In this document: piece after piece, positions 8,881-16,424 of the stretch | Numbering within the stretch: the stretch's first letter is position 1 | Layout of the letters: every line of letters starts with the position of its first letter | From: Psychromonas ossibalaenae ATCC BAA-1528 | Lineage (GTDB): Bacteria; Pseudomonadota; Gammaproteobacteria; Enterobacterales; Psychromonadaceae | DNA length: 37,721 nucleotides | Reading direction: 5' to 3' | Assembly (NCBI RefSeq): GCF_000381745.1 | Contig: NZ_KB907017.1 | Coordinates: 1-37,721, forward strand | Notes under the pieces: model-generated | Databases searched by the model: none | What the model was told of the DNA's origin: nothing | What the model saw: the letters and a program-made list of their open reading frames with translations, nothing else | Position numbers and translations under genes: made by a program

Positions 8881-9780
8881 TTACTTCTTTCGTTTTGCAC
8901 GCGGATGGGCCTGATCGTAAACCTGGGTTAGATGCTGAAAATCAAGGTGGGTATAGACCTGAGTGGTTGCTAAGTCAGCGTGACCCAGTAAGCTCTGCAC
9001 CGCACGTAAATTACCACTGGACTCTAACATATGTGTGGCAAAAGAATGGCGTAATTTGTGCGGGTTGAGGTGACTGGGCAGTGCCTGTTTTAATCCCCAC
9101 TGTTCCATTCTTGCCTGCACATTACGTTCTGAAATTCGATTTTTCTGTTTAGAAACAAACAGGGCACTTTCACCCGGCAGACAAAACTCGGGACGTACTT
9201 TGAGCCACTGTTTAATTGTCTGTACTGCTCTCTCCGTAATGGGCAATAAGCGCTGTTTACTGCCTTTACCGGTTACCATTACCTCTTTTTCAGAGAGTTT
9301 AATATCAATTAAGTTAATGCCGACTAACTCGCTAAGGCGTAGACCCGATGAGTACATCAGCTCCATCATGCATTGATCTCTGATACTTAAAGGATCATCT
9401 TCATCAATATCGAGCAGCTGGAATATTTCATCAACCGATATGTTTTTAGGTAATGGTTTGTCCAGTTTGGGCGCCGCTATGCCTTTTGCCGGATTGTGAG
9501 TTATTACTTCAAACTGTACCAGATGTGCTAAAAAAGAACGTAAAGCAGACAGCTTAGTAGCAATTGAACGTGCTTTAATGCCTTTCTGGTTAAGCTGTTT
9601 AACCATTAAACGCACGGTTTGGCTATCCAGTTCTGTCCAGTCGCTTATTTTTTTGTCCTCAAGCATAGTGCAGAATTCAGCTAAATTGCGCTGGTAATTT
9701 TTAATGGTGATCGGGCTTAACCCCCGCTGGCTGGCAAGGTGGTTTAAATAACTTGTGATAAGAGGCTGTAATGAGCTCAT
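8881..9780 (-). CDS. xerC: Tyrosine recombinase XerC
   Basis: Site-specific recombinase that acts with XerD at dif to resolve chromosome dimers. The 299 residues comprise an N-terminal SAM-like core-binding domain (about 1-95) and a C-terminal catalytic domain. Catalytic residues visible are Arg148 (SGLRLSEL), Lys172, His241-x-x-Arg244 (HKLRHS), His267 (LGHADL) and nucleophile Tyr276. Context (dapF upstream, yigB-uvrD downstream) marks it as XerC, not XerD. Its upstream region is the structured repeat at 9805-9996. A terminator ends dapF, so it probably has its own promoter, which I could not pin down. The ribosome site (AGAAGA) is weak. Confidence 0.95.
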   Translation of the reverse strand: MSSLQPLITSYLNHLASQRGLSPITIKNYQRNLAEFCTMLEDKKISDWTELDSQTVRLMVKQLNQKGIKARSIATKLSALRSFLAHLVQFEVITHNPAKGIAAPKLDKPLPKNISVDEIFQLLDIDEDDPLSIRDQCMMELMYSSGLRLSELVGINLIDIKLSEKEVMVTGKGSKQRLLPITERAVQTIKQWLKVRPEFCLPGESALFVSKQKNRISERNVQARMEQWGLKQALPSHLNPHKLRHSFATHMLESSGNLRAVQSLLGHADLATTQVYTHLDFQHLTQVYDQAHPRAKRKK

Positions 9781-9804
9781 AAATTCTTCTAAATTAAAAA
9801 CAAA

Positions 9805-9996
9805 GGGTATATACCCATGTTACCTCAATATGTTTTGTCAGGCGCCAGCTCGGATTCCAGAGCAAGGCACAACATGAGGTAATTGTTATTCACTTTTCGA
9901 TTGTTGTAACGCAGGGCTGGTTTTCGAGCTTGCGCTCCGTAGGGCAAGACAACTTGCGCCAGTCTGCGTTGTTATAAAATCTCTATGTAGAATAAC
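9805..9996. repeat. Structured intergenic repeat of two nested hairpin modules
   Basis: The stretch begins with the palindrome GGGTATATACCC (9805-9816). Module A (about 9819-9882) closes with TTACCTCA/TGAGGTAA and contains GCTC/GAGC inside. Module B (9885-9996) is closed by GTTATTC/GAATAAC, then ACGCAG/CTGCGT, then CTGG/CCAG. Nested, partly imperfect stems without a coding frame fit a mobile non-coding repeat (MITE) or, less likely, a structured RNA. The flanking 9997-10110 holds only two small palindromes (about 10003-10026 and 10037-10053) and no gene. Confidence 0.55.
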
Positions 9997-10110
9997 TATA
10001 AAAGAATTAAAGTTTTTTTTAATTCTATCGAAAGAGGATTAACGTAGTTAATCGCTCGAAAGGCTCAATTTGCCTTGCTGACTTTGCATATTGAAATATC
10101 ATGGGTACAA

Positions 10111-10157
10111 AGCAAAAAAGTGCAATTTTGCTGTTACAACAGAAAAATTGCACTTTT
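10111..10157 (-). terminator. Strong terminator of dapF
   Basis: A 14-bp outer stem (10116-10129 with 10144-10157) continues into CTGTT/AACAG (10131-10135 with 10138-10142) past a single G/A mismatch. On the minus strand it is followed by a T-run. It sits 30 bases after the dapF stop, so dapF is not cotranscribed with xerC by default. Confidence 0.85.
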
Positions 10158-10186
10158 ACAGATAGGGCATTTTTCGGGGGAGATAA

Positions 10187-11014
10187 TCAGATCTGAATCT
10201 GCCCGTCAAATACAAACTCTGCCGCACCTGTCATTCTTACATTTTGTCCAGGCTGCCAGAAAAAGCGTAATTCACCACCGGGTAAAGCAATTGTACAATG
10301 TGTATCAAGCTTACCCTGCAGCTGGCCAACAACGGCCGCTGCACAGGCACCTGTACCGCAGGCCAGTGTTTCACCAACACCGCGTTCCCAGACACGCAGG
10401 CGTGCAAAGTCGCGACTTTTAACTTCTAAAAAACCAACATTTACTTTATTTGGAAAACGTTCATGTTTTTCCAATAACGGCCCTAGTATTTCAACGGGGG
10501 CTTTATCGATATCATCAACCATAACCACACAATGCGGGTTACCCATAGATACTGCACCGCAGATAACCGTATGATCTTCGACGCGAAGAATATAAGTTTT
10601 TTCTTCTTTTTTGGCTGTAAAAGGAATTTTTGCCGGATCTAAAACAGGTTTGCCCATATCGACGGTAATATTACCGTCCTGTTCTATTTTAAGCTGAATT
10701 TTACCTTTAGCAGTACTGACATTAATAACTCGTTTCTGGGTTAACCCTTTCATTTTTACAAAACGCGCAAAACAGCGGGCGCCGTTGCCGCACTGTTCAA
10801 CTTCACTGCCGTCGGCATTAAATATCCGGTAATGAAAATCCAGTTCAGGATCATAAGGCGGTTCAACCATTAATAACTGATCAAAACCAATACCAAAATT
10901 ACGATCGGCTAGGCGACTGATTGCATCTTTTGACAGGAAAACATTTTGAGTGACGTTATCAATGACCATAAAGTCATTACCTAAGCCCTGCATTTTGGAA
11001 AATTGAATATTCAT
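10187..11014 (-). CDS. dapF: Diaminopimelate epimerase
   Basis: Converts LL-diaminopimelate to the meso form for peptidoglycan and lysine, without cofactor. The two catalytic cysteines are visible: Cys75 in QCGNGARC and Cys219 in ACGTGACA. The N-terminal MQGLGNDF and the central GNPHCVV are family signatures. Its 275 residues equal the usual length. It lies 93 bases downstream of lysA, the next enzyme of the same pathway, and ends at a strong terminator. Confidence 0.97.
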   Translation of the reverse strand: MNIQFSKMQGLGNDFMVIDNVTQNVFLSKDAISRLADRNFGIGFDQLLMVEPPYDPELDFHYRIFNADGSEVEQCGNGARCFARFVKMKGLTQKRVINVSTAKGKIQLKIEQDGNITVDMGKPVLDPAKIPFTAKKEEKTYILRVEDHTVICGAVSMGNPHCVVMVDDIDKAPVEILGPLLEKHERFPNKVNVGFLEVKSRDFARLRVWERGVGETLACGTGACAAAVVGQLQGKLDTHCTIALPGGELRFFWQPGQNVRMTGAAEFVFDGQIQI

Positions 11015-11107
11015 GAGTTCTCGTTGTTGATTTTATTACTGCATCGGTATCTTATCTGTAACCGGAGTAAGCGGATGCTGTCACTCCAGTTAAAAGAGAA
11101 TCATTCT

Positions 11108-12370
11108 CTACGGTAAAACGTGCTCGCCGCGCCACAGGTCTCTATGCTCTTCGCGTTCCTGTACAACAAAAGCTTTTTCACCATCAACAATAATTTCAGC
11201 AGGGCGGCATCGAGAGTTATAATTTGAACTCATTGTTGCACCATAAGCACCTGCGCTGCGCACAACCAGATGATCACCTTCAGCTAATGCAAGCTGACGC
11301 TCTTTACCCAGAAAATCACCAGTTTCACAGATAGGACCGACAATATCATAGGTTCGCAGCGGGCGAGTTTCTGAATCTCCAAGCTGATTATTAAGCGGAA
11401 TAATATTCTGCCATGCACTGTATAAAGCCGGGCGAATAAGATCGTTCATCGCGGCATCTACAATTGCGAAGTTTTTATGATCGTTAAGTTTTAAAAACTC
11501 AACCTTAGTCACTAAAACACCGGCATTGGCCATAATGGCGCGGCCTGGTTCAAAAATCAGTTTCAGCTTGCGGCCGTTCATGCGGGCAACAATCGCTTTC
11601 ATATATTCAGGCGGCTCTGGTGGTGTTTCTTTATCGTAAGGCACACCTAAACCGCCGCCTAAATCAAGGTGTTCAATAGTGATCCCCTGTTCAGCCAGCT
11701 GGTCGATTAAAATCAGAAGTTTATCTAATGCTTCAAGAAAAGGTTCAATTTCAGTTAACTGTGAACCGATATGGCAGTCCACACCTTTTACTTCGATAAA
11801 TTCAAGTTCATTAGCCAGATGATAAACAGTAGAGGCCTGTTCAATTTCGATACCGAATTTATTTTCTTTTAAGCCGGTTGAAATATAGGGATGTGTACCG
11901 GCATCGATATTAGGATTAATACGAATTGATATCGGTGCTTTTTTATCTAGGCTCTCAGCTACTTCGTTGATCCGGTACAGTTCAGAAATCGATTCAACAT
12001 TAAAACACAGAATCCCAGCTTGTAACGCGGTTGCAATTTCAATCTCGGTTTTTCCCACTCCGGAAAAAACCACCTTTTTAGGGTCACCGCCGGCCTGAAT
12101 AACGCGTAATAACTCGCCGACAGAGACAATATCAAAACCAGATCCTAAACGGGCCATCAGGTTTAACACACCTAAATTTGAATTTGCTTTTACGGCATAG
12201 CAGATGAGATGAGGATGATCACCCGCCGCCAGGTCGAATCCTTTCCAGTGACGTTCAATGGTTGCTCGAGAATATATATAAGCCGGCGTGCCGGATTTTT
12301 CGATAACCTGCTCTACAGGCAGTCCTTCAACAAAAAGACGACCATCATTCTGATAATTAAAGTGATCCAA
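11108..12370 (-). CDS. lysA: Diaminopimelate decarboxylase
   Basis: PLP-dependent, fold-type III decarboxylase making L-lysine from meso-diaminopimelate. The PLP lysine is Lys61 (CYAVKANSN). Further signatures are DCHIGSQ, the glycine-rich LDLGGGLGVPY phosphate loop, EPGRAI, and the active-site Cys in PICETGD near the C-terminal YGATMSSNYN. Its 420 residues are normal. The gene sits between lptM and dapF. This lptM-lysA-dapF order is usual in non-enteric gammaproteobacteria, whereas E. coli keeps lysA elsewhere. The palindrome AGAGAATCATTCTCT (11095-11109) overlaps the stop codon. Confidence 0.97.
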   Translation of the reverse strand: MDHFNYQNDGRLFVEGLPVEQVIEKSGTPAYIYSRATIERHWKGFDLAAGDHPHLICYAVKANSNLGVLNLMARLGSGFDIVSVGELLRVIQAGGDPKKVVFSGVGKTEIEIATALQAGILCFNVESISELYRINEVAESLDKKAPISIRINPNIDAGTHPYISTGLKENKFGIEIEQASTVYHLANELEFIEVKGVDCHIGSQLTEIEPFLEALDKLLILIDQLAEQGITIEHLDLGGGLGVPYDKETPPEPPEYMKAIVARMNGRKLKLIFEPGRAIMANAGVLVTKVEFLKLNDHKNFAIVDAAMNDLIRPALYSAWQNIIPLNNQLGDSETRPLRTYDIVGPICETGDFLGKERQLALAEGDHLVVRSAGAYGATMSSNYNSRCRPAEIIVDGEKAFVVQEREEHRDLWRGEHVLP

Positions 12371-12463
12371 TTTTAAATCCTTTTCATTTACTTAAGTCTG
12401 TTTATGAACCTGCTTCGTCAATTGACGACAGGCGAGAGTTGAAGTGAAACCCTGTCTGTTATA

Positions 12464-12670
12464 TCACTCGCTTATAGCTGTGTTTTCAGACGTACTGTCC
12501 GGCTCTTCACTGCTTGTTTCCTGATTATCCTGCTGCGCTTGTTCTGCCTGCTGCTGTGTTTCCGTCTGGGGCTGCTCCACTGGAGCCCTGTAAAGTGGGC
12601 CTTTCATACCGCAGCCCGTGAGCAGACTTGAAAAAAGCAGAGTTATTAATAATATATTTGTGTTTTTCAT
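12464..12670 (-). CDS. lptM: LPS translocon maturation lipoprotein LptM (YifL)
   Basis: Small outer-membrane lipoprotein; the E. coli protein helps LptD mature in the LptDE translocon. It has 68 residues, with a type II signal peptide ending in the lipobox LLTGC (lipidated Cys20). The hallmark GCGMKGPLYRAP follows, then a low-complexity Gln/Glu/Ser tail. It is divergent from cyaY and upstream of lysA-dapF, the conserved position. A longer frame overlapping on the same strand (to 12707) is in a different reading phase and is not a gene. Confidence 0.92.
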   Translation of the reverse strand: MKNTNILLITLLFSSLLTGCGMKGPLYRAPVEQPQTETQQQAEQAQQDNQETSSEEPDSTSENTAISE

Positions 12671-12699
12671 GCCTGATCCTAGTAATATTTTTGCGCGAG

Positions 12700-12725
12700 A
12701 TACTCAAGAGCTTTGAGTATATAAT
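12700..12725 (+). promoter_or_regulatory. Inverted repeat overlapping the cyaY -10 region
   Basis: ATACTCAA (12700-12707) pairs perfectly with TTGAGTAT (12713-12720) around GAGCT. Its right arm runs into a perfect -10 hexamer TATAAT (12720-12725), 36 bases before the cyaY ATG. No good -35 is seen at normal spacing, which would fit an activated promoter. The dyad may be an operator shared by the divergent cyaY and lptM. Confidence 0.5.
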
Positions 12726-12760
12726 CGCATTTCATTGTTCAAAAGCAAAGGGGAAGTAAG

Positions 12761-13078
12761 ATGAATGATAGTGAATTTCAACAATTAGCTGATCAGCTAT
12801 ACCAAATTATTGAAGACTGCATTGAGGAATCAGGTGCCGATGTAGATTATGACCAGAACGGCGGACTGTTAACTCTTGAATTTGAAAACCGCAGCAAGTT
12901 AATTATTAATCGTCAGCAGCCGCTGCACCAAGTCTGGTTAGCGACTTTAGAAAACGGTCATCATTATGATTATAAAGCGGGGAAATGGATTGATGATCGT
13001 AGTGGTGATGAGTTCTTAACTTTTTTATCTGAAGCTATTTTTAAACAGTCGAAAGAGAAGGTGGTCTTCAAGTGCTAA
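12761..13078 (+). CDS. cyaY: Frataxin-like iron-binding protein CyaY
   Basis: Bacterial frataxin, a regulator or iron donor in Fe-S cluster assembly with IscS. The 105 residues match the family. The acidic first helix (EDCIEESGADVDYD) provides the iron-binding ridge. The sheet contains GGLLTLEFENRSKLIINRQ and QVWLAT, followed by the signature GHHYDYKAGKWID. The ribosome site GGGGAAG is 6-7 bases before the ATG. It is divergent from lptM. cyaA, its neighbour in E. coli, lies 15 kb away here. Its 3' end forms a bulged stem (13060-13072 with 13101-13114) that may stop transcription towards the convergent gene. Confidence 0.95.
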   Translation: MNDSEFQQLADQLYQIIEDCIEESGADVDYDQNGGLLTLEFENRSKLIINRQQPLHQVWLATLENGHHYDYKAGKWIDDRSGDEFLTFLSEAIFKQSKEKVVFKC

Positions 13079-13123
13079 GTAAATAATATTTGAATACTGA
13101 CTTGAATGACCACCTGTTACATA

Positions 13124-13303
13124 TTAATTTCGGTGCAGGTGGCGACGTCGGAAAACAATATGATAAACGGCATATACTCCGACAAAAGCGGATATAACCC
13201 AGTTGTGATAAGCACTGTAACCTTGAATAAAAAGATCAAATAATACAGCTAATGCCAGGGTTAAATATGTGCTTTTAATTACTTCGTGAAAAATGTAATT
13301 CAT
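13124..13303 (-). CDS. Small two-helix membrane protein, unknown
   Basis: The protein has 59 residues, starting MNYIFHEVIKST behind a near-perfect ribosome site (GGAGGT, 7 bases before the ATG at 13303). An upstream in-frame ATG at 13339 overlaps that site and is unlikely. Two hydrophobic helices (about 11-25 and 33-52) are joined by a short loop. The tail is basic (RRRHLHRN), predicting both ends in the cytoplasm or an N-in/C-in hairpin. I do not recognise a family. It converges on cyaY, whose end is 45 bases away. The strong ribosome site is the main evidence that it is expressed. Confidence 0.65.
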   Translation of the reverse strand: MNYIFHEVIKSTYLTLALAVLFDLFIQGYSAYHNWVISAFVGVYAVYHIVFRRRHLHRN

Positions 13304-13618
13304 GATAGTTACCTCCTGCAGCATGCAAATAACAGTCATAAATATAGCTCTATAATTGAACCTTTACAGTGAATTCGAGTGGTAAAACAGTTGTTTTTTT
13401 AAACAGAAAAATAATTAGTTGTTTTAAAAAGCCTTTTTTTTGATGAATATTATTTTTTGCGATAAGCTTATAATTTTTACAATTTTTTGCCGAACGTCTT
13501 ATTTTTGAATGAAATTTGGATTTAAAAAGAAGTTATTAGAGCTAGTTTATTGTAAAACAGATTCATTTTGTTATGCCATTCGCGATACAATATAGCTTGA
13601 AAATTAATGGAGTTTGTC

Positions 13619-13852
13619 ATGTTTAAAATGTTCTGCATTTATCCTTTTGTGGCTTTTGTACTGGTTTGGTTAGCAAGTGATGTTGAGATCGGCGCCTCAG
13701 TTTATTCTTTTGACGATAATTTTATTACAATTGAATTCCCCAAAGAAAGTTTTCGTTCTGAAGAAAACCCGGATCCTTGGTATAGTTTTTACTGGAATGC
13801 CGAATCAGCAAAAGATGGGTTGAAAGCTATTAATGATGCAGTGGTTGAATAA
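13619..13852 (+). CDS. Small unknown protein upstream of coaD
   Basis: Starting at 13619 gives 77 residues (MFKMFCIYPFVAFV...). The upstream in-frame ATG at 13607 begins ATGGAG and its GGAG serves as the ribosome site for 13619, 6 bases away, so the later start is preferred. The first 22 residues are hydrophobic (signal anchor or poor signal peptide). The rest is acidic with WYSFYWNAESAKDGLKAINDAV. It ends 2 bases before the coaD ATG, so the two are translationally coupled. A possible -10 (TACAAT) lies near 13585. I do not recognise it. The preceding 13340-13600 is very AT-rich with no gene seen. Confidence 0.6.
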   Translation: MFKMFCIYPFVAFVLVWLASDVEIGASVYSFDDNFITIEFPKESFRSEENPDPWYSFYWNAESAKDGLKAINDAVVE

Positions 13853-13854
13853 GT

Positions 13855-14331
13855 ATGCACACAGTTATTTTCCCCGGTTCGTTTGATCCTGTTACTTACG
13901 GGCATATTGATCTGTTAAGCAGAGCCAGCAGACTTGCCTCGCGAGTTGTTGTTGCTGTGGCGGTTAATACCAGTAAAAAACCACTATTCAGTTTAGAAGA
14001 GCGCTGTGTGTTATTGGCGGAAGCTACTGCAGATATTCCCGGCATTGAAGTGATTCCTTTTTCTGGACTGCTGGCTGATTTTGCTGTCGAGCATAAAGCT
14101 GAAGCTTTAGTTCGCGGGATCCGCGGTGCAACAGATGCTGATTATGAACTGCAGCTGGCTCAGGTTAATAAAACATTAAACCCTGAATTAGAAACTATTC
14201 TTTTACCGGCTAATGCTTCTACCGGTTTTATTTCGTCAACGGTTGTTAAAGAAGTATTTAAACATAACGGTGATATACACTCCTTTGCTCCTCCTTGTGT
14301 AAAAAAAGCACTGCTTAAAAAACAACTTTAA
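13855..14331 (+). CDS. coaD: Phosphopantetheine adenylyltransferase
   Basis: Transfers AMP to 4'-phosphopantetheine, the fourth step of coenzyme A synthesis. It is a cytosolic nucleotidyltransferase of 158 residues (E. coli 159). The (T/H)xGH motif is TYGH (14-17) in PGSFDPVTYGHIDL. The RGIRGATDADYELQ substrate loop and the C-terminal ISSTVVKE, the counterpart of ISSTxVR, are clear. It starts the conserved coaD-mutM-rpmG-rpmB block, here interrupted by an accessory stretch after coaD. coaBC, another CoA gene, lies 6 kb downstream. Confidence 0.97.
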   Translation: MHTVIFPGSFDPVTYGHIDLLSRASRLASRVVVAVAVNTSKKPLFSLEERCVLLAEATADIPGIEVIPFSGLLADFAVEHKAEALVRGIRGATDADYELQLAQVNKTLNPELETILLPANASTGFISSTVVKEVFKHNGDIHSFAPPCVKKALLKKQL

Positions 14332-14352
14332 TTCTTCATACGCAGAACTATT

Positions 14353-14391
14353 TTCCCTTTCTATACTTAAAAAAAAAGCTATAGAAGGGAA
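14353..14391 (+). promoter_or_regulatory. Hairpin enclosing the ribosome site of the channel gene
   Basis: TTCCCTTTCTATA (14353-14365) pairs with TATAGAAGGGAA (14380-14391), with one bulged T and a 14-base A-rich loop. The GAAGG ribosome site for the ATG at 14397 is wholly inside the 3' arm. With no T-run after it, the hairpin looks less like a coaD terminator and more like a stem that could mask translation initiation. Confidence 0.5.
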
Positions 14392-14396
14392 TGTTT

Positions 14397-15383
14397 ATGC
14401 CTGACTGCAATACTGAATTCTGTAAATATGTCAACCATTTGGGAGAGCGCTGCTCTGCGCCTGTTCATTCTTCAGAATATTGTTACTGGCATGATCATAG
14501 TATTGAAAAAACTGCACCGGACAGTGCGGAAAAACTAGAAGAATATGCACGCAGCGGCGGCATGCTGCACGGTATCTCCTTAAAAAATGCAAATTTAAAA
14601 AACCTTAATTTAGTACGTAGAGGAAAAAAGTACGGTTTTGATTTAACCGGCGCTGATCTGTATAGAGCAAATTTACAAGGAGCCCATCTTTTTAATATTG
14701 TTTTAATTCGTGGCAGTTTAATGAAAGCGAATTTAGCCCATGCCAATATCCACTGTGCACATCTTCAAGAATGCAATTTGCTTGGTGTTAAATTTAAGGA
14801 CACAAAGATTGAGCATATAAAAACAGGCCGCGAAATTATTCAGGAAAATCGGGCCCGTGAATTTGAAGAGAAAGGCGATCAAAAGCAAGCCATTGATTAT
14901 TATGAACAGGCCGAAGAAGTTTACCGCAACCTGCGTAAAGCCAGTGAACAGCAGGGGTTATTTACCCTGGCAGGACCGTATCTGCGTAAAGAGTTAACTA
15001 TGCGCCGTTTTCAGGCGCCGCCTTATTCAGCAAACCGCCTGTATTCAAAAATTGTGGATCTCTTTTGCGGTTATGGTGAAGACCCGCTGCGTGTGGTGTT
15101 TTTCTCATTACTGCTGATTTTCATCAGCAGTCTTTTTTATTACTGCTTCGGTTTACGTTTTGGCGGCGAGTATCAGGTATTTTCAATACATTCGAGTTTA
15201 GAGGCAAACATCATATTCTTTTTTGAGTGCCTCTATTACAGTGTGGTGACTTTTACTACGCTTGGCTATGGAGACTTTATACCGGTTGGTTTGTCGAGGC
15301 TGGTGGCCGCTATAGAGGCCTTTACAGGCAGTTTTACCATTGCACTGTTCGTGGTGGTGTTTGTTAAGAAGATGACCCGCTGA
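14397..15383 (+). CDS. Cys/His-finger, pentapeptide-repeat, two-TM potassium-channel-like protein
   Basis: Predicted inner-membrane ion channel with a large cytoplasmic N-terminal part; 328 residues from the ATG at 14397, which has GAAGG 8 bases upstream. Domains in order: a small Cys/His module (Cys4, Cys9, Cys19, Cys29, His32, in the SEYCYWHD context) that could bind zinc; pentapeptide repeats of the A(N/D)LxX type at about 57-138; a charged helical segment at about 148-205; TM1 about 233-253; the pore helix and selectivity filter TTLGYGD (287-293); TM2 about 299-322. The filter is that of K+ channels. The architecture suggests a gated channel with an unknown ligand or partner. Related pentapeptide-channel fusions exist in marine bacteria, to my recollection. 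It is not part of the conserved coaD-mutM block. Confidence 0.8.
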   Translation: MPDCNTEFCKYVNHLGERCSAPVHSSEYCYWHDHSIEKTAPDSAEKLEEYARSGGMLHGISLKNANLKNLNLVRRGKKYGFDLTGADLYRANLQGAHLFNIVLIRGSLMKANLAHANIHCAHLQECNLLGVKFKDTKIEHIKTGREIIQENRAREFEEKGDQKQAIDYYEQAEEVYRNLRKASEQQGLFTLAGPYLRKELTMRRFQAPPYSANRLYSKIVDLFCGYGEDPLRVVFFSLLLIFISSLFYYCFGLRFGGEYQVFSIHSSLEANIIFFFECLYYSVVTFTTLGYGDFIPVGLSRLVAAIEAFTGSFTIALFVVVFVKKMTR

Positions 15384-15443
15384 CAGCGAGGCATTTAGAT
15401 GTTAGCTCTCGCAGTTAGCCGATAGTTAAGCTTTCATTGTTGG

Positions 15444-15500
15444 AGTTTCGCCCTGACGGCGACTTTACTTTTCTCTCAACAGCAAGAGAAATAAGGTAGA
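15444..15500. repeat. Dispersed repeat, copy A (inverted relative to 16655-16722)
   Basis: The block TCGCCCTGACGGCG, then TTTACTTTTCTCTC, AACAGC and AAGAGAAATAAGG is a degenerate version of the reverse complement of 16655-16722. The two bracket the accessory gene at 15854-16234. Elsewhere in 15384-15590 I see no gene, only a weak stem GCGAG/CTCGC just after the channel stop. Confidence 0.6.
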
Positions 15501-15594
15501 GAGAGTTTTGTTCGTGAGACTATGCTGACGCATAACTCACAGTGCCGTTCCGAACGTTTTTTATCTTGCTAAATAAATCCCTTTTAACGCACCA

Positions 15595-15652
15595 GTTCGG
15601 ACCGCACGTCCATGTGCGGAGCCGAACTTAGTGGAAACGTCCTGTTTCCACT
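15595..15652. repeat. Two adjacent strong hairpins with similar loops
   Basis: Hairpin 1 (15595-15627) pairs GTTCGG with CCGAAC and CCGCAC with GTGCGG around the loop GTCCAT. Hairpin 2 (15630-15652) pairs AGTGGAAAC with GTTTCCACT around GTCCT. Stems are perfect apart from a small internal bulge in hairpin 1. Both loops begin GTCC although the stems are unrelated. They are separated by 2 bases. No T-run follows on either strand, so this is a repeat or structured element rather than a terminator. 15660-15800 holds nothing I can name. Confidence 0.6.
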
Positions 15653-15801
15653 TGCTAAAGGCATTGATTGATCAAGAAAAACGTAAACGGAAATTTTCGC
15701 TGCCGCATTGGTTTGGTGTTCTAATCTATTGAATTTATGTGAAATTGAGACGTGGTATTATTGCTCGTCCCCACGCAGAGTGTGAACACTAGTAATAATT
15801 C

Positions 15802-15853
15802 GCCTAACGGATTTTATGCAAAATGCAGAGACACCTAACGAATCGTTAGGTGT
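15802..15853 (-). terminator. Palindromic end of the 15854-16234 gene, attC-like in part
   Basis: A stem of 11 pairs (ACACCTAACGA/TCGTTAGGTGT, 15831-15853) around a single central A touches the stop codon of the minus-strand gene. Read on the minus strand, ACCTAAC is followed 50 bases later by GTTAGGC (15802-15808). These match the RYYYAAC and GTTRRRY core sites of integron attC recombination sites. The inner L-sites are not convincing and the length is short, so a plain terminator or repeat is as likely. Confidence 0.45.
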
Positions 15854-16234
15854 TTATTTTCTCTTGATGGTGCTTAACATACCGTCAACATGAAAAATCA
15901 ATTCATTAAATAGGCCTGGTTTATAGTCGGTTAATCCTGTAAACGCGTTATTTTTAACTCCGACTCTACACAAATCGGAATATAACTTGAAATGATGCAT
16001 TAGTTTTTTTTCGTTTCGATTGGAAATAAAAAACTTAACATTATCAATAGAATGATCTTCTATTCTGTTTATCAACATATCTTGTGATAACTCATCTTTG
16101 TGCTTCAATAACCGTGATAAGAGTGGAATAACAGCTTCGTTATACTCTTTGCGCTTATCTTTACTTAAGATAAGTCGATGCCCAACCAACACTGCTATTA
16201 ACCCGCTTGCAATTGATCCTAAAAGAGTATTCAT
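15854..16234 (-). CDS. Unknown membrane-anchored protein
   Basis: The protein has 126 residues. The N-terminal hydrophobic helix (about 3-22, LLGSIASGLIAVLVGHRLIL) is followed by a basic, mostly helical cytoplasmic domain (KDKRKEYNEAVIPLLSRLLKHKDELSQDML ... ). I recognise no family. GGAG lies 6 bases before the ATG. It is a lone gene in a repeat-rich insertion between coaD and mutM, flanked by inverted copies of a dispersed repeat and by palindromes, which suggests acquired DNA. The N-terminal anchor plus small soluble domain resembles many single-gene accessory cassettes, but no function can be assigned. Confidence 0.65.
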   Translation of the reverse strand: MNTLLGSIASGLIAVLVGHRLILSKDKRKEYNEAVIPLLSRLLKHKDELSQDMLINRIEDHSIDNVKFFISNRNEKKLMHHFKLYSDLCRVGVKNNAFTGLTDYKPGLFNELIFHVDGMLSTIKRK

Positions 16235-16424
16235 ACAATCTCCATAACGGCCTTGTATAGCCCTTGGTTATTATTTAATTAAAAGCATAATCAACGTACA
16301 CACAATCGTTTTAACTTCATTTTATTTTTCAACAATGATCTTACACCTGTGCTTTCAGGGATTGCAAAAGTTGATACATTAAGGCTTCCCCCACCACTCA
16401 AACCTACAACCAGAAGGTGGTTTT

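Noticed and set aside
10075..10422. 115-codon plus-strand frame opposite dapF
   Set aside because: It is antisense to a certain gene, begins in the terminator region, and has no recognisable features.
12525..12707. 60-codon frame overlapping lptM in another phase
   Set aside because: lptM has a clear lipobox and conserved context; the overlapping frame has none.
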